From Ruminococcus sp. UBA4350 (GTDB lineage Bacteria; Bacillota; Clostridia; Oscillospirales; Ruminococcaceae), in assembly GCA_002394125.1 (NCBI GenBank), contig DGSY01000044.1, positions 7,069-37,461 on the forward strand: 30,393 nt of DNA, written 5' to 3'. The position numbers were made by a program, and so were the translations under genes. Position 1 is the first letter of the stretch; every line of letters begins with the position of its first letter. Shown one piece after another: positions 22,233 to 29,834 of this stretch. The notes beneath the pieces were generated by a model. The model had not been told where the DNA came from and made no database searches. It saw only the letters and a list, made by a program, of their open reading frames with translations.

Positions 22233-22640
22233 ATGACCATAGCTTTGATTGCCCACGATGCCAAAAAAGAATTGATGATCCAGTTTTGTACTGCGTATCA
22301 GGGAATCCTCAGCCGACACGTTCTCTGCGCGACCGGTACGACCGGCAAGCAGGTCGCTGAGGCAACCGGACTTCCGATCAAGCGTTTCCTGAGCGGTGCG
22401 CAGGGCGGCGGACAGGAGATCTGTGCGCGCATCTCCTGCGATGAGATCGACGTGCTGCTCTTTTTCCGCGATCCGATCAATCCGAAGGTGAGCGAGCCGA
22501 CTGACATGAATCTGCTGCGGCTCTGCGATGTGCATAATGTTCCGGTCGCGACGAATATCGCTACCGCAGAAGCACTGATCCTTGCACTGGAGCGCGGTGA
22601 TCTCGACTGGCGCGAGATCGGAAACCCGAACGTGGTCTGA
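22233..22640 (+). CDS. Methylglyoxal synthase-like protein lacking catalytic residues
   Basis: A 135-aa protein with the full methylglyoxal synthase fold: IALIAHDAKK at the start, phosphate-binding ATGTTGKQ (33-40), FFRDP and PVATNIATAEALI. Compared from memory with E. coli MgsA, the catalytic base Asp71 in GGDQQ is Gly60 here (GGGQE), His98 is Ser87 and Asp101 is Thr90. The His in AHD (H8) is kept. Methylglyoxal production from DHAP is therefore doubtful; a ligand-binding or regulatory role like the MGS-like domains of CarB is possible. It follows the MinD-like gene and precedes a terminator. The ribosome site is AAAGGATG. Confidence 0.85.
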   Translation: MTIALIAHDAKKELMIQFCTAYQGILSRHVLCATGTTGKQVAEATGLPIKRFLSGAQGGGQEICARISCDEIDVLLFFRDPINPKVSEPTDMNLLRLCDVHNVPVATNIATAEALILALERGDLDWREIGNPNVV

Positions 22641-22656
22641 CAATTTGAGCGATCTG

Positions 22657-22693
22657 ATTGCCCCTCTCGATGAGAAGGGGCAATTCTGTGTTT
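22657..22693 (+). terminator. Intrinsic terminator after the MgsA-like gene
   Basis: ATTGCCCCTCTC pairs with GAGAAGGGGCAAT (one bulged A) around a 3-nt loop, followed by the imperfect T-rich TCTGTGTTT. It closes the minD-mgsA-like unit. Confidence 0.75.
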
Positions 22694-22708
22694 ATGAGGT
22701 ACGGGCAA

Positions 22709-22900
22709 ATGGGCATGGAAAAAGCGATCCGCTCCGGCAGGGAACACCGCCGGCCGTACCGCGGCTGGAAGGCGGTCGATCCGATGTGCCGCAATCACGG
22801 CGGCTGCGGCTGCTGCCTGAAAAACAGGCTTTACCGTACAAACAAGCAACTGGAAAAATGCGCATTTTCGCTGAAAGACGCGGCTGCGCAGGAAGAATGA
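22709..22900 (+). CDS. Small Cys-rich conserved hypothetical protein
   Basis: A 63-aa basic protein. The core HRRPYRGWKAVDPMCRNHGG, followed by CGCC and NRLYRTNK, matches a small family I recall from many Firmicutes (typical form: PYRGSKAxDxxCRNHGxCxxCxxNRLxKNxK). C27, C33, C35 and C36 could bind zinc. Function unknown. ATG 22709 is preferred, with GAGGT 7 nt upstream; an alternative is ATG 22715. The gene sits between the terminator and hisS, 13 nt before the hisS start, so the two may be co-transcribed. Confidence 0.75.
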   Translation: MGMEKAIRSGREHRRPYRGWKAVDPMCRNHGGCGCCLKNRLYRTNKQLEKCAFSLKDAAAQEE

Positions 22901-22913
22901 AAGGGAATATCTT

Positions 22914-24206
22914 ATGGCAAACTATCTCAAGCGCCCGCAGGGCACCGAAGACGTCACACCGGCACGCATCCACAAATGGAAGACCGTTGAGACAGTGACA
23001 CGCGCCGTCGCGGAAAGCTTCGGCTTCTCGGAGATCCGCATTCCGACCTTTGAAGTTACGGAGCTGTTCCAGCGCTCTGTCGGCGAGACGACCGATGTCG
23101 TGCAGAAGGAAATGTATTCCGTCATCGCCCGCGAAACGCAGTTCACGCTGCGGCCGGAGGGCACTGCCGGAACGATCCGCGCCATGCTGCAAAACGGTAT
23201 GCTCGCGGAGGCGCTGCCGCAGAAGGTGTTCTATCAGCTTTCCTGCTTCCGCCACGAGCGCCCGCAGGCCGGCAGACTGCGTGAATTCCACCAGTTCGGC
23301 GTGGAGCTGGCAGGTGCCGCATCGCCCTATGCGGACGCGGAGATCATTCTGCTCGGAAAGACCGTCCTCGACCGTCTCGGCCTGAAGGATATCGTGCTGA
23401 ATATCAACAGCATCGGCTGCCCGAAATGCCGTGCGGCGTATCAGGCGGCGCTGCGGGCGTATTTTGAGCCGCATCGCGAGGCGCTGTGCGAGACCTGTCA
23501 GGAGCGCCTTGTCCGCAATCCGATGCGCCTGCTCGACTGCAAGAGCAAGGAGGATCAGGCAATCGCAAAGGATGCGCCGGTCATTCTCGATTATCTCTGC
23601 GAGGAGTGCAGCGCACACTTTGAAGCGGTCAAGTCCGCGCTGACCGACATGGGCGTGGAATATGTCATCAATCCGAAGATCGTCCGCGGTCTGGATTATT
23701 ACACCAAGACCGTTTTCGAGTTCATCACGAACTGCATCGGCGCACAGGGCACTGTCTGCGCCGGCGGCCGCTATGACGGCCTGATCGAACAGCTCGGGGG
23801 ACAGCCGATCCCGGCGCTTGGCTTCGGCATGGGACTGGAGCGGCTCATTCTGACGATGGAGAGTCAGGAATGCGCATTCATGGAGCAGCAGCGCTGCGAG
23901 GTGTATCTGGCACCGATGGACGATTCTGCTAAGCCGACGGCTCTGCGCTATGCCAATGCGCTGCGTGAAATGGGCGTGCGTGCGGAGTTTGATCTGGTCG
24001 GCCGCAGCTTCAAGGCGCAGATGAAATATGCAAACAATATCGGCACAAAATACCTCGTCGTGCTTGGCTCGAATGAGCTGGAGCAGGGCAGAGGACAGCT
24101 CAAGAATATGGAGACCGGCAAACAGACGGAGATCCGGCTGGATACGGCGGAGCATTTCACGGCGGATTATTCTGATATTTCGCTGACCGATCAGTTCGGC
24201 GAATGA
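22914..24206 (+). CDS. hisS: Histidyl-tRNA synthetase
   Basis: Class II synthetase charging tRNA-His, 430 aa, normal length. It starts YLKRPQGTEDVTP, has motif 1 near FGFSEIRIPTFE, motif 2 CFRHERPQAGRLREFHQFG, the histidine-binding LVRGLDYYTKTVFE-type segment (IVRGLDYYTKTVFEF) and AGGRYDGLIEQLGG, then motif 3 GFGMGLERLIL. A C-terminal anticodon-binding domain follows. AAGGGA lies about 10 nt before the start. No T-box leader is visible in the short gap. Unlike many Firmicutes it is not next to aspS, which lies 15 kb away in this window. Confidence 0.97.
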   Translation: MANYLKRPQGTEDVTPARIHKWKTVETVTRAVAESFGFSEIRIPTFEVTELFQRSVGETTDVVQKEMYSVIARETQFTLRPEGTAGTIRAMLQNGMLAEALPQKVFYQLSCFRHERPQAGRLREFHQFGVELAGAASPYADAEIILLGKTVLDRLGLKDIVLNINSIGCPKCRAAYQAALRAYFEPHREALCETCQERLVRNPMRLLDCKSKEDQAIAKDAPVILDYLCEECSAHFEAVKSALTDMGVEYVINPKIVRGLDYYTKTVFEFITNCIGAQGTVCAGGRYDGLIEQLGGQPIPALGFGMGLERLILTMESQECAFMEQQRCEVYLAPMDDSAKPTALRYANALREMGVRAEFDLVGRSFKAQMKYANNIGTKYLVVLGSNELEQGRGQLKNMETGKQTEIRLDTAEHFTADYSDISLTDQFGE

Positions 24207-24279
24207 CCGGAGCGGCAGCGCGGGGCTGCGCTGATCCGCAATGCATCACGGCGGAGCGTCCGCCAAAGGGTTATGTTAT

Positions 24280-26310
24280 ATGAAAGAATTATTACGCCAG
24301 ATATCTGAATTTCTGCGGTCGAGCTTTCTTGTGCTGCTGGTGCTGGCTGCGGCCGGACTGGGCATCTACCGGCTCGCGAAGCTGCAAATCGTGGCCGCTG
24401 AGGAGGAAAAGCAGCAGGGGCGCGTCTCCGTGCAGGTCTATACGCAGGTGATACCGGCGACACGCGGCGAGATCGTGGACTGCAACGGCGAGCCCATTGT
24501 CTCGAATAAGATCGGCTACAGCCTGATCCTCGAAAAAGCCTATTTTCCGGATGACAATGCCGAGGGCAATGCGGTCATCATGGGCTGCGTCAAGCTGCTG
24601 AAGGAAGCAGGCTACGAATGGAACGACACCATGCCGATCACCGACCGCTTCCCGTATATTTTCGTCAATGACCGCGAGAACGACATTGCCGAGATGAAGA
24701 AGAATCTGCGGCTGAATCAGTATGCGACCGCGGAGAACTGTCTCGACAAGATTCGCTCGGATTACGGGATCGGCGACGAATACTCCGAGGAGGAGCAGCG
24801 CATTCTCGCCGGCATCCGCTATGAGATGCTGCTGCGCGGCTTTTCCATGTCCAATGTGTTCTATTTCTCGGATGATATCGACCTGCGGACGGTCACGCGC
24901 ATCAAGGAGCTGCGCGTCACGCTGCCGGGCATCAATGTCACCGAGAATGCGATCCGCACCGTCGAAAACGGCAAGGTCATCCCGCATGAGATCGGCTATG
25001 TCGGCCCGATCTATTCGCAGGAAGAATACAACGAGCTGAAGGCCAACGGCCACGATGACTACACGCTCTCCGATCAGGTCGGCAAGACCGGTCTGGAAAG
25101 CGCCTGTGAAGCGGATCTCCGCGGATTCAACGGCAAAAAGGAGATCACCGTGACAAACGGCGAGGTCAGCTCGACCGTCATCACGCAGGAGCCGGTCGGC
25201 GGCAAGACGATCCAGCTCACGGTCAATTCCAGGATGCAGATGCAGATGCAGGATCATCTGGAGAATTACTGCAAGCTGCTGCGTGAGACCGATGCGCAGT
25301 GCCGCGACCTGAATGCCGGCGCGATCGTCGTGCTGGATACGAAGGACAACGCCGTCCTGAGCATGGCGACCAGCCCGACCTATGATCTTTCCGATCTGTT
25401 GGAGGATTACAATGCCGTTGCGGAGCAGGACAATTTCCCGCTCATCAACCGTGCGACCGACGGCCTTTACCGTCCCGGCTCGACCTTTAAGCCCGTGACC
25501 GCGACAGCCGGTCTGGATTCCGGCATAATCAATTCAAATTCGACCTTTTACTGCGATACGAATTTCACGTATATCGACCACACATTCCACTGCACCGGTT
25601 ATCATGAGAGCATCAATGTGTCCAGCGCGATCACGGTCTCCTGCAACATCTTCTTCTATGAGCTGGGCATCCGGCTCGGCCTTGACCGCCTGATGGAATA
25701 TGAGCGGCTCTACGGTCTCGGCAGCCCGCTCGGACTGGAATCCGGCGACAGCGGCGGCTATCTCGCCTGCCCGGAGACCTTTGAGCGGCTCGGCATCCAG
25801 TGGTATGTCGGTGAGCTGACGCAGGCCGCGATCGGTCAGTCTGAGGTGCAGGTCACGCCGCTGCAAATGGCGACGGTCGCCTCGACGATTGCGAACAACG
25901 GTCAGCGCTGGAAGCCGCATCTCATCCAGTCCTACTGGAATAATATCATGACCGAGCAGCTTTCGGTCAAGGCGCCGGAGCTGTCTGCACAGGTTGCGCA
26001 GAACAATGCAGACGAGGTCTATCCCTATATCAAGGCCGGTATGGTCGGCGCTGCCGAGGTGCCGATGCTGCCGGAATATGACCTGAGCAGCCTGCCCTTT
26101 GATGTCGCGATCAAGACCGGTACGCCGCAGTCGCCGCGCGGCACAGACTCCTTCGTCATCGGCTTTGCGCCGGCAGATAAGCCGGAGATCGCATTCTGCG
26201 CGATGCTGGAGGGCGGAAAAAATGCGAAGTGCATGGTCAGGGGCATTCTGGAAAGCTATGCGGCAAATTATCCGCGCTCACAGATCGCACGCGGTCTGAA
26301 GAAAAAGTGA
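24280..26310 (+). CDS. Class B penicillin-binding protein (PBP2/MrdA-like)
   Basis: Peptidoglycan D,D-transpeptidase, 676 aa, anchored by one N-terminal helix (SSFLVLLVLAAAGLGIYRLA). The N-terminal pedestal starts at RGEIVDCNGEPI. The transpeptidase domain has SxxK as GSTFK (S401-K404), SxN as SCN (S454-N456) and KTG (K612-G614). A glycine-rich KTGLESACEADLRG motif also fits class B. PBP2 is associated with elongation, and in Clostridia it often lies near min genes, as here, though no rodA or mreBCD is seen. ATG 24280 has AAAGGG upstream and is preferred to 24241, which would add residues before the anchor. Confidence 0.93.
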   Translation: MKELLRQISEFLRSSFLVLLVLAAAGLGIYRLAKLQIVAAEEEKQQGRVSVQVYTQVIPATRGEIVDCNGEPIVSNKIGYSLILEKAYFPDDNAEGNAVIMGCVKLLKEAGYEWNDTMPITDRFPYIFVNDRENDIAEMKKNLRLNQYATAENCLDKIRSDYGIGDEYSEEEQRILAGIRYEMLLRGFSMSNVFYFSDDIDLRTVTRIKELRVTLPGINVTENAIRTVENGKVIPHEIGYVGPIYSQEEYNELKANGHDDYTLSDQVGKTGLESACEADLRGFNGKKEITVTNGEVSSTVITQEPVGGKTIQLTVNSRMQMQMQDHLENYCKLLRETDAQCRDLNAGAIVVLDTKDNAVLSMATSPTYDLSDLLEDYNAVAEQDNFPLINRATDGLYRPGSTFKPVTATAGLDSGIINSNSTFYCDTNFTYIDHTFHCTGYHESINVSSAITVSCNIFFYELGIRLGLDRLMEYERLYGLGSPLGLESGDSGGYLACPETFERLGIQWYVGELTQAAIGQSEVQVTPLQMATVASTIANNGQRWKPHLIQSYWNNIMTEQLSVKAPELSAQVAQNNADEVYPYIKAGMVGAAEVPMLPEYDLSSLPFDVAIKTGTPQSPRGTDSFVIGFAPADKPEIAFCAMLEGGKNAKCMVRGILESYAANYPRSQIARGLKKK

Positions 26311-26339
26311 TCCTGCGCGGAAATCGGGAGCGAATGCAG

Positions 26340-26681
26340 ATGAATATTCAGATTTTCGGGAAATCCAAATGCTTTGATACCAAAAAGGCCGAGCGCTTTT
26401 TCAAGGAGCGCGGGGTGAAGTTTCAGCGGATCGACCTGCCGGATAAGGGCATGAGCCGCCGCGAGCTGGAAAGCGTGATCCGTGCAGTCGGCGGCATGGA
26501 GCCGCTGGTCGATCCGAAGGATCAGGACTATGCGCTCTGGCAGCATCTTCTGCCGGATGCGCAGCTTGATATGCTGCTGGAAACGCCGGAGATGCTGCGC
26601 ACGCCGATCGTCCGCAACGGACAGAAGGCAGCGGTCGGCGCGGCGGAAGCGGTCTGGAAGCAGTGGATCGCAGAGGGCTGA
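26340..26681 (+). CDS. ArsC/Spx-family thioredoxin-fold protein
   Basis: A 113-aa protein of the ArsC-like fold. It has FGKSKCFDTKKAERFF with a single Cys (C11), FQRIDLPDKGMSRREL, and TPIVRNGQKAAVG near the end, the classic pattern of YffB/ArsC-type reductases. With one Cys it could be a glutathione- or thiol-linked reductase, but the substrate is unknown. Spx needs CxxC, which is absent. ATG 26340 is favoured by GGGAG 9 nt upstream; ATG 26334 is too close. It precedes the methyltransferase by 1 nt, so the two are coupled. Confidence 0.85.
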   Translation: MNIQIFGKSKCFDTKKAERFFKERGVKFQRIDLPDKGMSRRELESVIRAVGGMEPLVDPKDQDYALWQHLLPDAQLDMLLETPEMLRTPIVRNGQKAAVGAAEAVWKQWIAEG

Positions 26682-26682
26682 C

Positions 26683-27444
26683 ATGGATATCACACAGACC
26701 TTTTACAATAATATGGCATCGAAATATGACCGGCTCTTTGCGGACTGGAATGCATCGGTCGTGCAGCAGGCCGAGCTGCTGCACGGGCTCTTTCGTGCAA
26801 GCGGATTCGATGCACCGGCGGAGATCCTCGACTGCGCCTGCGGTATCGGTACACAGGCGATCGGGCTGGCGGGGCGCGGCTATTGCGTGACGGCATCCGA
26901 TCTCAGCGAAAATGAGCTTGCCGAGGCAGGAACGCGTGCGGAGCAGGCGGGCGTGCAGATTCGCTTTGCACAGGCGGATTTCCGTGCGCTGGCGGATGTA
27001 TTTGATGCGCAGTTTGATATTGTCATGGCAATGGACAATGCACTGCCGCATATGCTGACGCACAGCGACCTCGAAGCGGCTGTTCGCAGTATGGCAGAAC
27101 GCACAAAGCCCGGCGGCATCATCGCGGCGAGCATCCGCGACTATGATACCCTGCTGGATGAGAAGCCGCCCTATTCGCCGCCTTATATCCACGAGACAGC
27201 GGCGGGCAGGCGCGTATCATTCCAGACATGGCAATGGGAAGGCGACTGTTACCGGCTGACGCAGTATATCATTGAGGATGAAGCGGCACTGACGGTCAGC
27301 AAATTTGAATGTGCATACAGAGCCGTGCGCCGCGCAGAGCTGACGGAACTGCTGTCGGCGGCGGGATGCAGCGATGTGAAATGGCTGATGCCGGAGGAAA
27401 GCGGGTTTTATCAGCCGATCTTCCTTGCGCGGAAACCGCTTTAA
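26683..27444 (+). CDS. Class I SAM-dependent methyltransferase
   Basis: A 253-aa Rossmann-fold methyltransferase. SAM-binding motif I is ILDCACGIGTQAIGLAGRGY, with SDLSENELAEA as the acidic loop and DFRALADVFDAQFDIVMAMD as motif II/III region. The start MDITQTFYNNMASKYDRLF and the later PPYIHETAAGRRVSFQTW resemble glycine/sarcosine N-methyltransferase-like proteins, but the substrate is not determined. The start lies 1 nt after the ArsC-like stop. The long upstream frame from 26482 reads through the previous gene and is rejected. Confidence 0.9.
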   Translation: MDITQTFYNNMASKYDRLFADWNASVVQQAELLHGLFRASGFDAPAEILDCACGIGTQAIGLAGRGYCVTASDLSENELAEAGTRAEQAGVQIRFAQADFRALADVFDAQFDIVMAMDNALPHMLTHSDLEAAVRSMAERTKPGGIIAASIRDYDTLLDEKPPYSPPYIHETAAGRRVSFQTWQWEGDCYRLTQYIIEDEAALTVSKFECAYRAVRRAELTELLSAAGCSDVKWLMPEESGFYQPIFLARKPL

Positions 27445-27458
27445 TTTGATTGAATCCA

Positions 27459-27487
27459 TTGCACTTTTCGCAAGGATGTGTTATAAT
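27459..27487 (+). promoter_or_regulatory. SigA promoter of the barnase-barstar pair
   Basis: TTGCAC (27459-27464), a 17-bp spacer and TATAAT (27482-27487). Leader of about 35 nt with GAAAGGAG before the start codon. Confidence 0.88.
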
Positions 27488-27528
27488 GATATCAGCGGCC
27501 GCAAAGCCGGAACGAAAGGAGCAGAAGC

Positions 27529-28179
27529 ATGAAGCGACTATTGGCAATACTGGCGGCGGGACTGCTCCTGCCGTTTGCCGGCTGCGGCAAGAAACCGACG
27601 GAGCCGCAGGTCAGTGAACCGGAATACAACCTCGTTGTTGAGGATGCGACAAAGCCCGCGGAGACTGCGCAGGTGCAGACTGTCACCGAGGTCGTCACCG
27701 TAACACAGATCGTGACGGTCACGGAGATTGTCACCGTCACGCGGATCGTCGATGTTCCGCGGGAGGATGCCGAATCGTCCTATGATGCCGGCGAGCTGAC
27801 AGTGACCGAGCCGCTTGCCGTTGATGCGAAGATCGACAAGGACGGCACCTATACCACAAAGGACGATGTCGCGCTGTATATTTACACATACGGCGAGCTG
27901 CCGAAGAACTTCATCTCGAAGAAGGAAGCGCAGAAGCTCGGCTGGGAGGGCGGCTCACTGGAGCCCTATGCGCCCGGCTGCTGCATCGGCGGAAGCTATT
28001 TCGGCAATTATGAAGGTGCGCTGCCGGAAAAGGAAGGCCGCGAATATACCGAATGCGATATTGATACACTCGGCAAAAAATCACGCGGTGCAAAGCGCAT
28101 CGTATTTTCCAACGACGGACTCATTTATTATACCGGCGACCACTACAAAACATTTGAATTACTATACGGGGAGGAATAG
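27529..28179 (+). CDS. Lipoprotein with C-terminal barnase-type ribonuclease
   Basis: A 216-aa predicted lipoprotein: signal peptide with lipobox LPFAGC (C19), a polar linker carrying TVTE/VVTVTQIVTVTEIV repeats (51-75), and a barnase-like domain from about residue 112. The domain parallels barnase throughout: LPKNFISKKEAQKLGW, APGCCIGGSYFGN, and LIYYTGDHYKTF. All barnase catalytic residues have counterparts (from memory of barnase): K27/K131, E73/E175, R83/R186, R87/R190, H102/H205. It is therefore likely an active RNase displayed outside the cell. Barstar is encoded 2 nt downstream. Confidence 0.93.
   Translation: MKRLLAILAAGLLLPFAGCGKKPTEPQVSEPEYNLVVEDATKPAETAQVQTVTEVVTVTQIVTVTEIVTVTRIVDVPREDAESSYDAGELTVTEPLAVDAKIDKDGTYTTKDDVALYIYTYGELPKNFISKKEAQKLGWEGGSLEPYAPGCCIGGSYFGNYEGALPEKEGREYTECDIDTLGKKSRGAKRIVFSNDGLIYYTGDHYKTFELLYGEE
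27679..27750. repeat. Threonine/valine linker repeats in the barnase gene
   Basis: Degenerate tandem units of about 18 bp encode repeats like VVTVTQ, IVTVTE and IVTVTR (residues 51-75). Codons vary between copies, so the repeat is old or selected at protein level. The segment forms the stalk between lipid anchor and enzyme. Confidence 0.75.
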
Positions 28180-28181
28180 CC

Positions 28182-28451
28182 ATGAATGTGACGATCGACT
28201 GCGCACAGATCCGCACGAAGTCGGATTTCCATACAAAGTTTTCGCAGATGCTGAAGCTGCCGGGCTTTTACGGCGAGAATCTCGACGCGCTGCATGACTG
28301 CCTGACCGATCTGCCGCAGAAATCGGTCATCACGCTGCTGCATACGCAGTGCCTGATCGACAATCTCGGCCCCTACGGACGCGCCGCACTCTCTGCAATG
28401 GCGCACGCGGAGCGTGAAAACCCCGGCTGGCTGACGATCAATATGCTCTGA
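28182..28451 (+). CDS. Barstar-type ribonuclease inhibitor
   Basis: An 89-aa cytoplasmic protein matching barstar in length and pattern: IRTKSDFHTKFSQMLKLPGF, then YGENLDALHDCLTDLPQ. Barstar D35 and D39 have counterparts, while W38 is His here. Barstar plugs the barnase active site and protects the cell from its own enzyme before export. It starts 2 nt after the barnase-like stop, with GGAGG inside the end of that gene, so the pair is translated together. A terminator follows directly. Confidence 0.94.
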   Translation: MNVTIDCAQIRTKSDFHTKFSQMLKLPGFYGENLDALHDCLTDLPQKSVITLLHTQCLIDNLGPYGRAALSAMAHAERENPGWLTINML

Positions 28452-28456
28452 AACGG

Positions 28457-28487
28457 ACGCACCTCGCACTGAGGTGCGTTTTGATTT
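28457..28487 (+). terminator. Intrinsic terminator after barstar
   Basis: ACGCACCTC (28457-28465) pairs perfectly with GAGGTGCGT (28471-28479) around GCACT, followed by TTTGATTT. It closes the barnase-barstar transcript. The 125 bp beyond it to the next promoter hold no gene. Confidence 0.92.
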
Positions 28488-28612
28488 GTCAGCGGATCAC
28501 AGGCGCAGAAATGGGCATAACGCGGCGAAAGCTCCGCCGGTGTGCATCCGCGAATAATCGCCGCAGACCGCCGCCGGATTTCTGGACAAACTGCCTGAAA
28601 TATGCAGATTTC

Positions 28613-28641
28613 TTGACTTTCAGCGGAAACTGTGTTATAAT
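28613..28641 (+). promoter_or_regulatory. SigA promoter of the CDF transporter gene
   Basis: TTGACT (28613-28618), a 17-bp spacer and TATAAT (28636-28641). The leader is about 50 nt with AGGAGG ahead of the start. Confidence 0.92.
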
Positions 28642-28697
28642 ACATAAGTCTGGCCTGTATATCTCGCACAGCCCTACAAATAAAGCAGGAGGAAGAC

Positions 28698-29813
28698 ATG
28701 AAAAAAGATAGCAGCCGCTCCGGTGAGATCATAAAGGTCAGCTGGCGCGGAATTGCCGTAAATATCGTGCTCGTGCTGTTCAAAGCAGCCGTCGGCCTCG
28801 CGGCACATTCGATCGCCGTCGTGCTGGATGCCGTCAATAACCTGACAGATGCCGTTTCGTCATTGATCACGATCATCGGCACCAAGCTCGCAGGCAAGGC
28901 GGCCGACCGCAAGCATCCCTACGGCCACGGACGGGTCGAATATATTGCGGCTTCGATCGTCGCACTTCTGATCCTGGCGGCGGGTCTGACCTCGCTGAAG
29001 GAATCTGTTGACAAGATCCTGCACCCGCAGGAGCTGAATTATTCCGTTGTATCCGTGATCGTCATTATCGGCGCACTGGCGGCAAAGGTGCTGCTCGGTA
29101 CATATTACCGGAAAAAGGGCGCGGAGCTGAATTCCGATTCGCTGACCGCCTCCGGAACGGATGCGCTGTTTGATGCGGTGATCTCGCTTGCAACGCTGAT
29201 CTCCGCGATCGTCAGCATGACCGCCGGATTCAATCTGGAGGGCATCCTCGGCATCGTGATCTCGCTGCTGATCCTCAAGGCCGGCATGGAGATCATCACC
29301 GGGACGATCAGCCGCATCATCGGAACCCGTGCGGATGACGATTTCACATCGAAAATCAAGGAGGTTATCTGTGCCGATCCGAATGTTCACGGCGCATATG
29401 ATCTGATCCTGCACAATTACGGGCCGGAGACCTATTTCGGCTCTGTGCATATCGAGGTCGATGACAATATGACCGCACGCGAGATCGACGCGCTTTCGCG
29501 ATGTCTTGCCGGTCAGATCTACCGGGAATACAGCGTGCTGCTGACGATCGGCATTTATGCGGCGAATACGCACAATGAAGCTGCGGTCGGGATCCGCAAT
29601 GCCGTGACGGAGATCACCGGACAGTATTCGGAGATCCGGCAGGTTCACGGTTTTTATGTGGAGGAATCCGCACTGGCCGTTTCATTCGATATCCTGCTGG
29701 ATTATGCGGTCAGGGATCCGGCGCAGATCACCGATGCGATCCGCGCAGCGCTGAAGGAGCGTTTTCCGGATTATGATTTTTACATCAACATTGACCGCGA
29801 TTTCAGCGAATAA
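28698..29813 (+). CDS. Cation diffusion facilitator family metal exporter
   Basis: A 371-aa CDF transporter with six membrane segments and a long cytosolic C-terminal part that includes a second ferredoxin-like region. The loop RKHPYGHGRVEY is the family hallmark. The membrane metal site reads N47xxxD51 (VNNLTDAVSS) in helix 2 and D155xxxD159 (TDALFDA) in helix 5. Zinc exporters normally have His at the first helix 5 position, so this N-D-D-D set points to Mn2+ or Fe2+ (family knowledge, not tested here). It probably forms a transcript with the MBOAT gene 21 nt downstream. Confidence 0.94.
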   Translation: MKKDSSRSGEIIKVSWRGIAVNIVLVLFKAAVGLAAHSIAVVLDAVNNLTDAVSSLITIIGTKLAGKAADRKHPYGHGRVEYIAASIVALLILAAGLTSLKESVDKILHPQELNYSVVSVIVIIGALAAKVLLGTYYRKKGAELNSDSLTASGTDALFDAVISLATLISAIVSMTAGFNLEGILGIVISLLILKAGMEIITGTISRIIGTRADDDFTSKIKEVICADPNVHGAYDLILHNYGPETYFGSVHIEVDDNMTAREIDALSRCLAGQIYREYSVLLTIGIYAANTHNEAAVGIRNAVTEITGQYSEIRQVHGFYVEESALAVSFDILLDYAVRDPAQITDAIRAALKERFPDYDFYINIDRDFSE

Positions 29814-29834
29814 AAACAGAGAAGGAGAGTGCAT

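Noticed and set aside
26340..26681. Spx transcription regulator
   Set aside because: Only one Cys is present (C11), with no CxxC redox motif, so a general ArsC-like call is safer.
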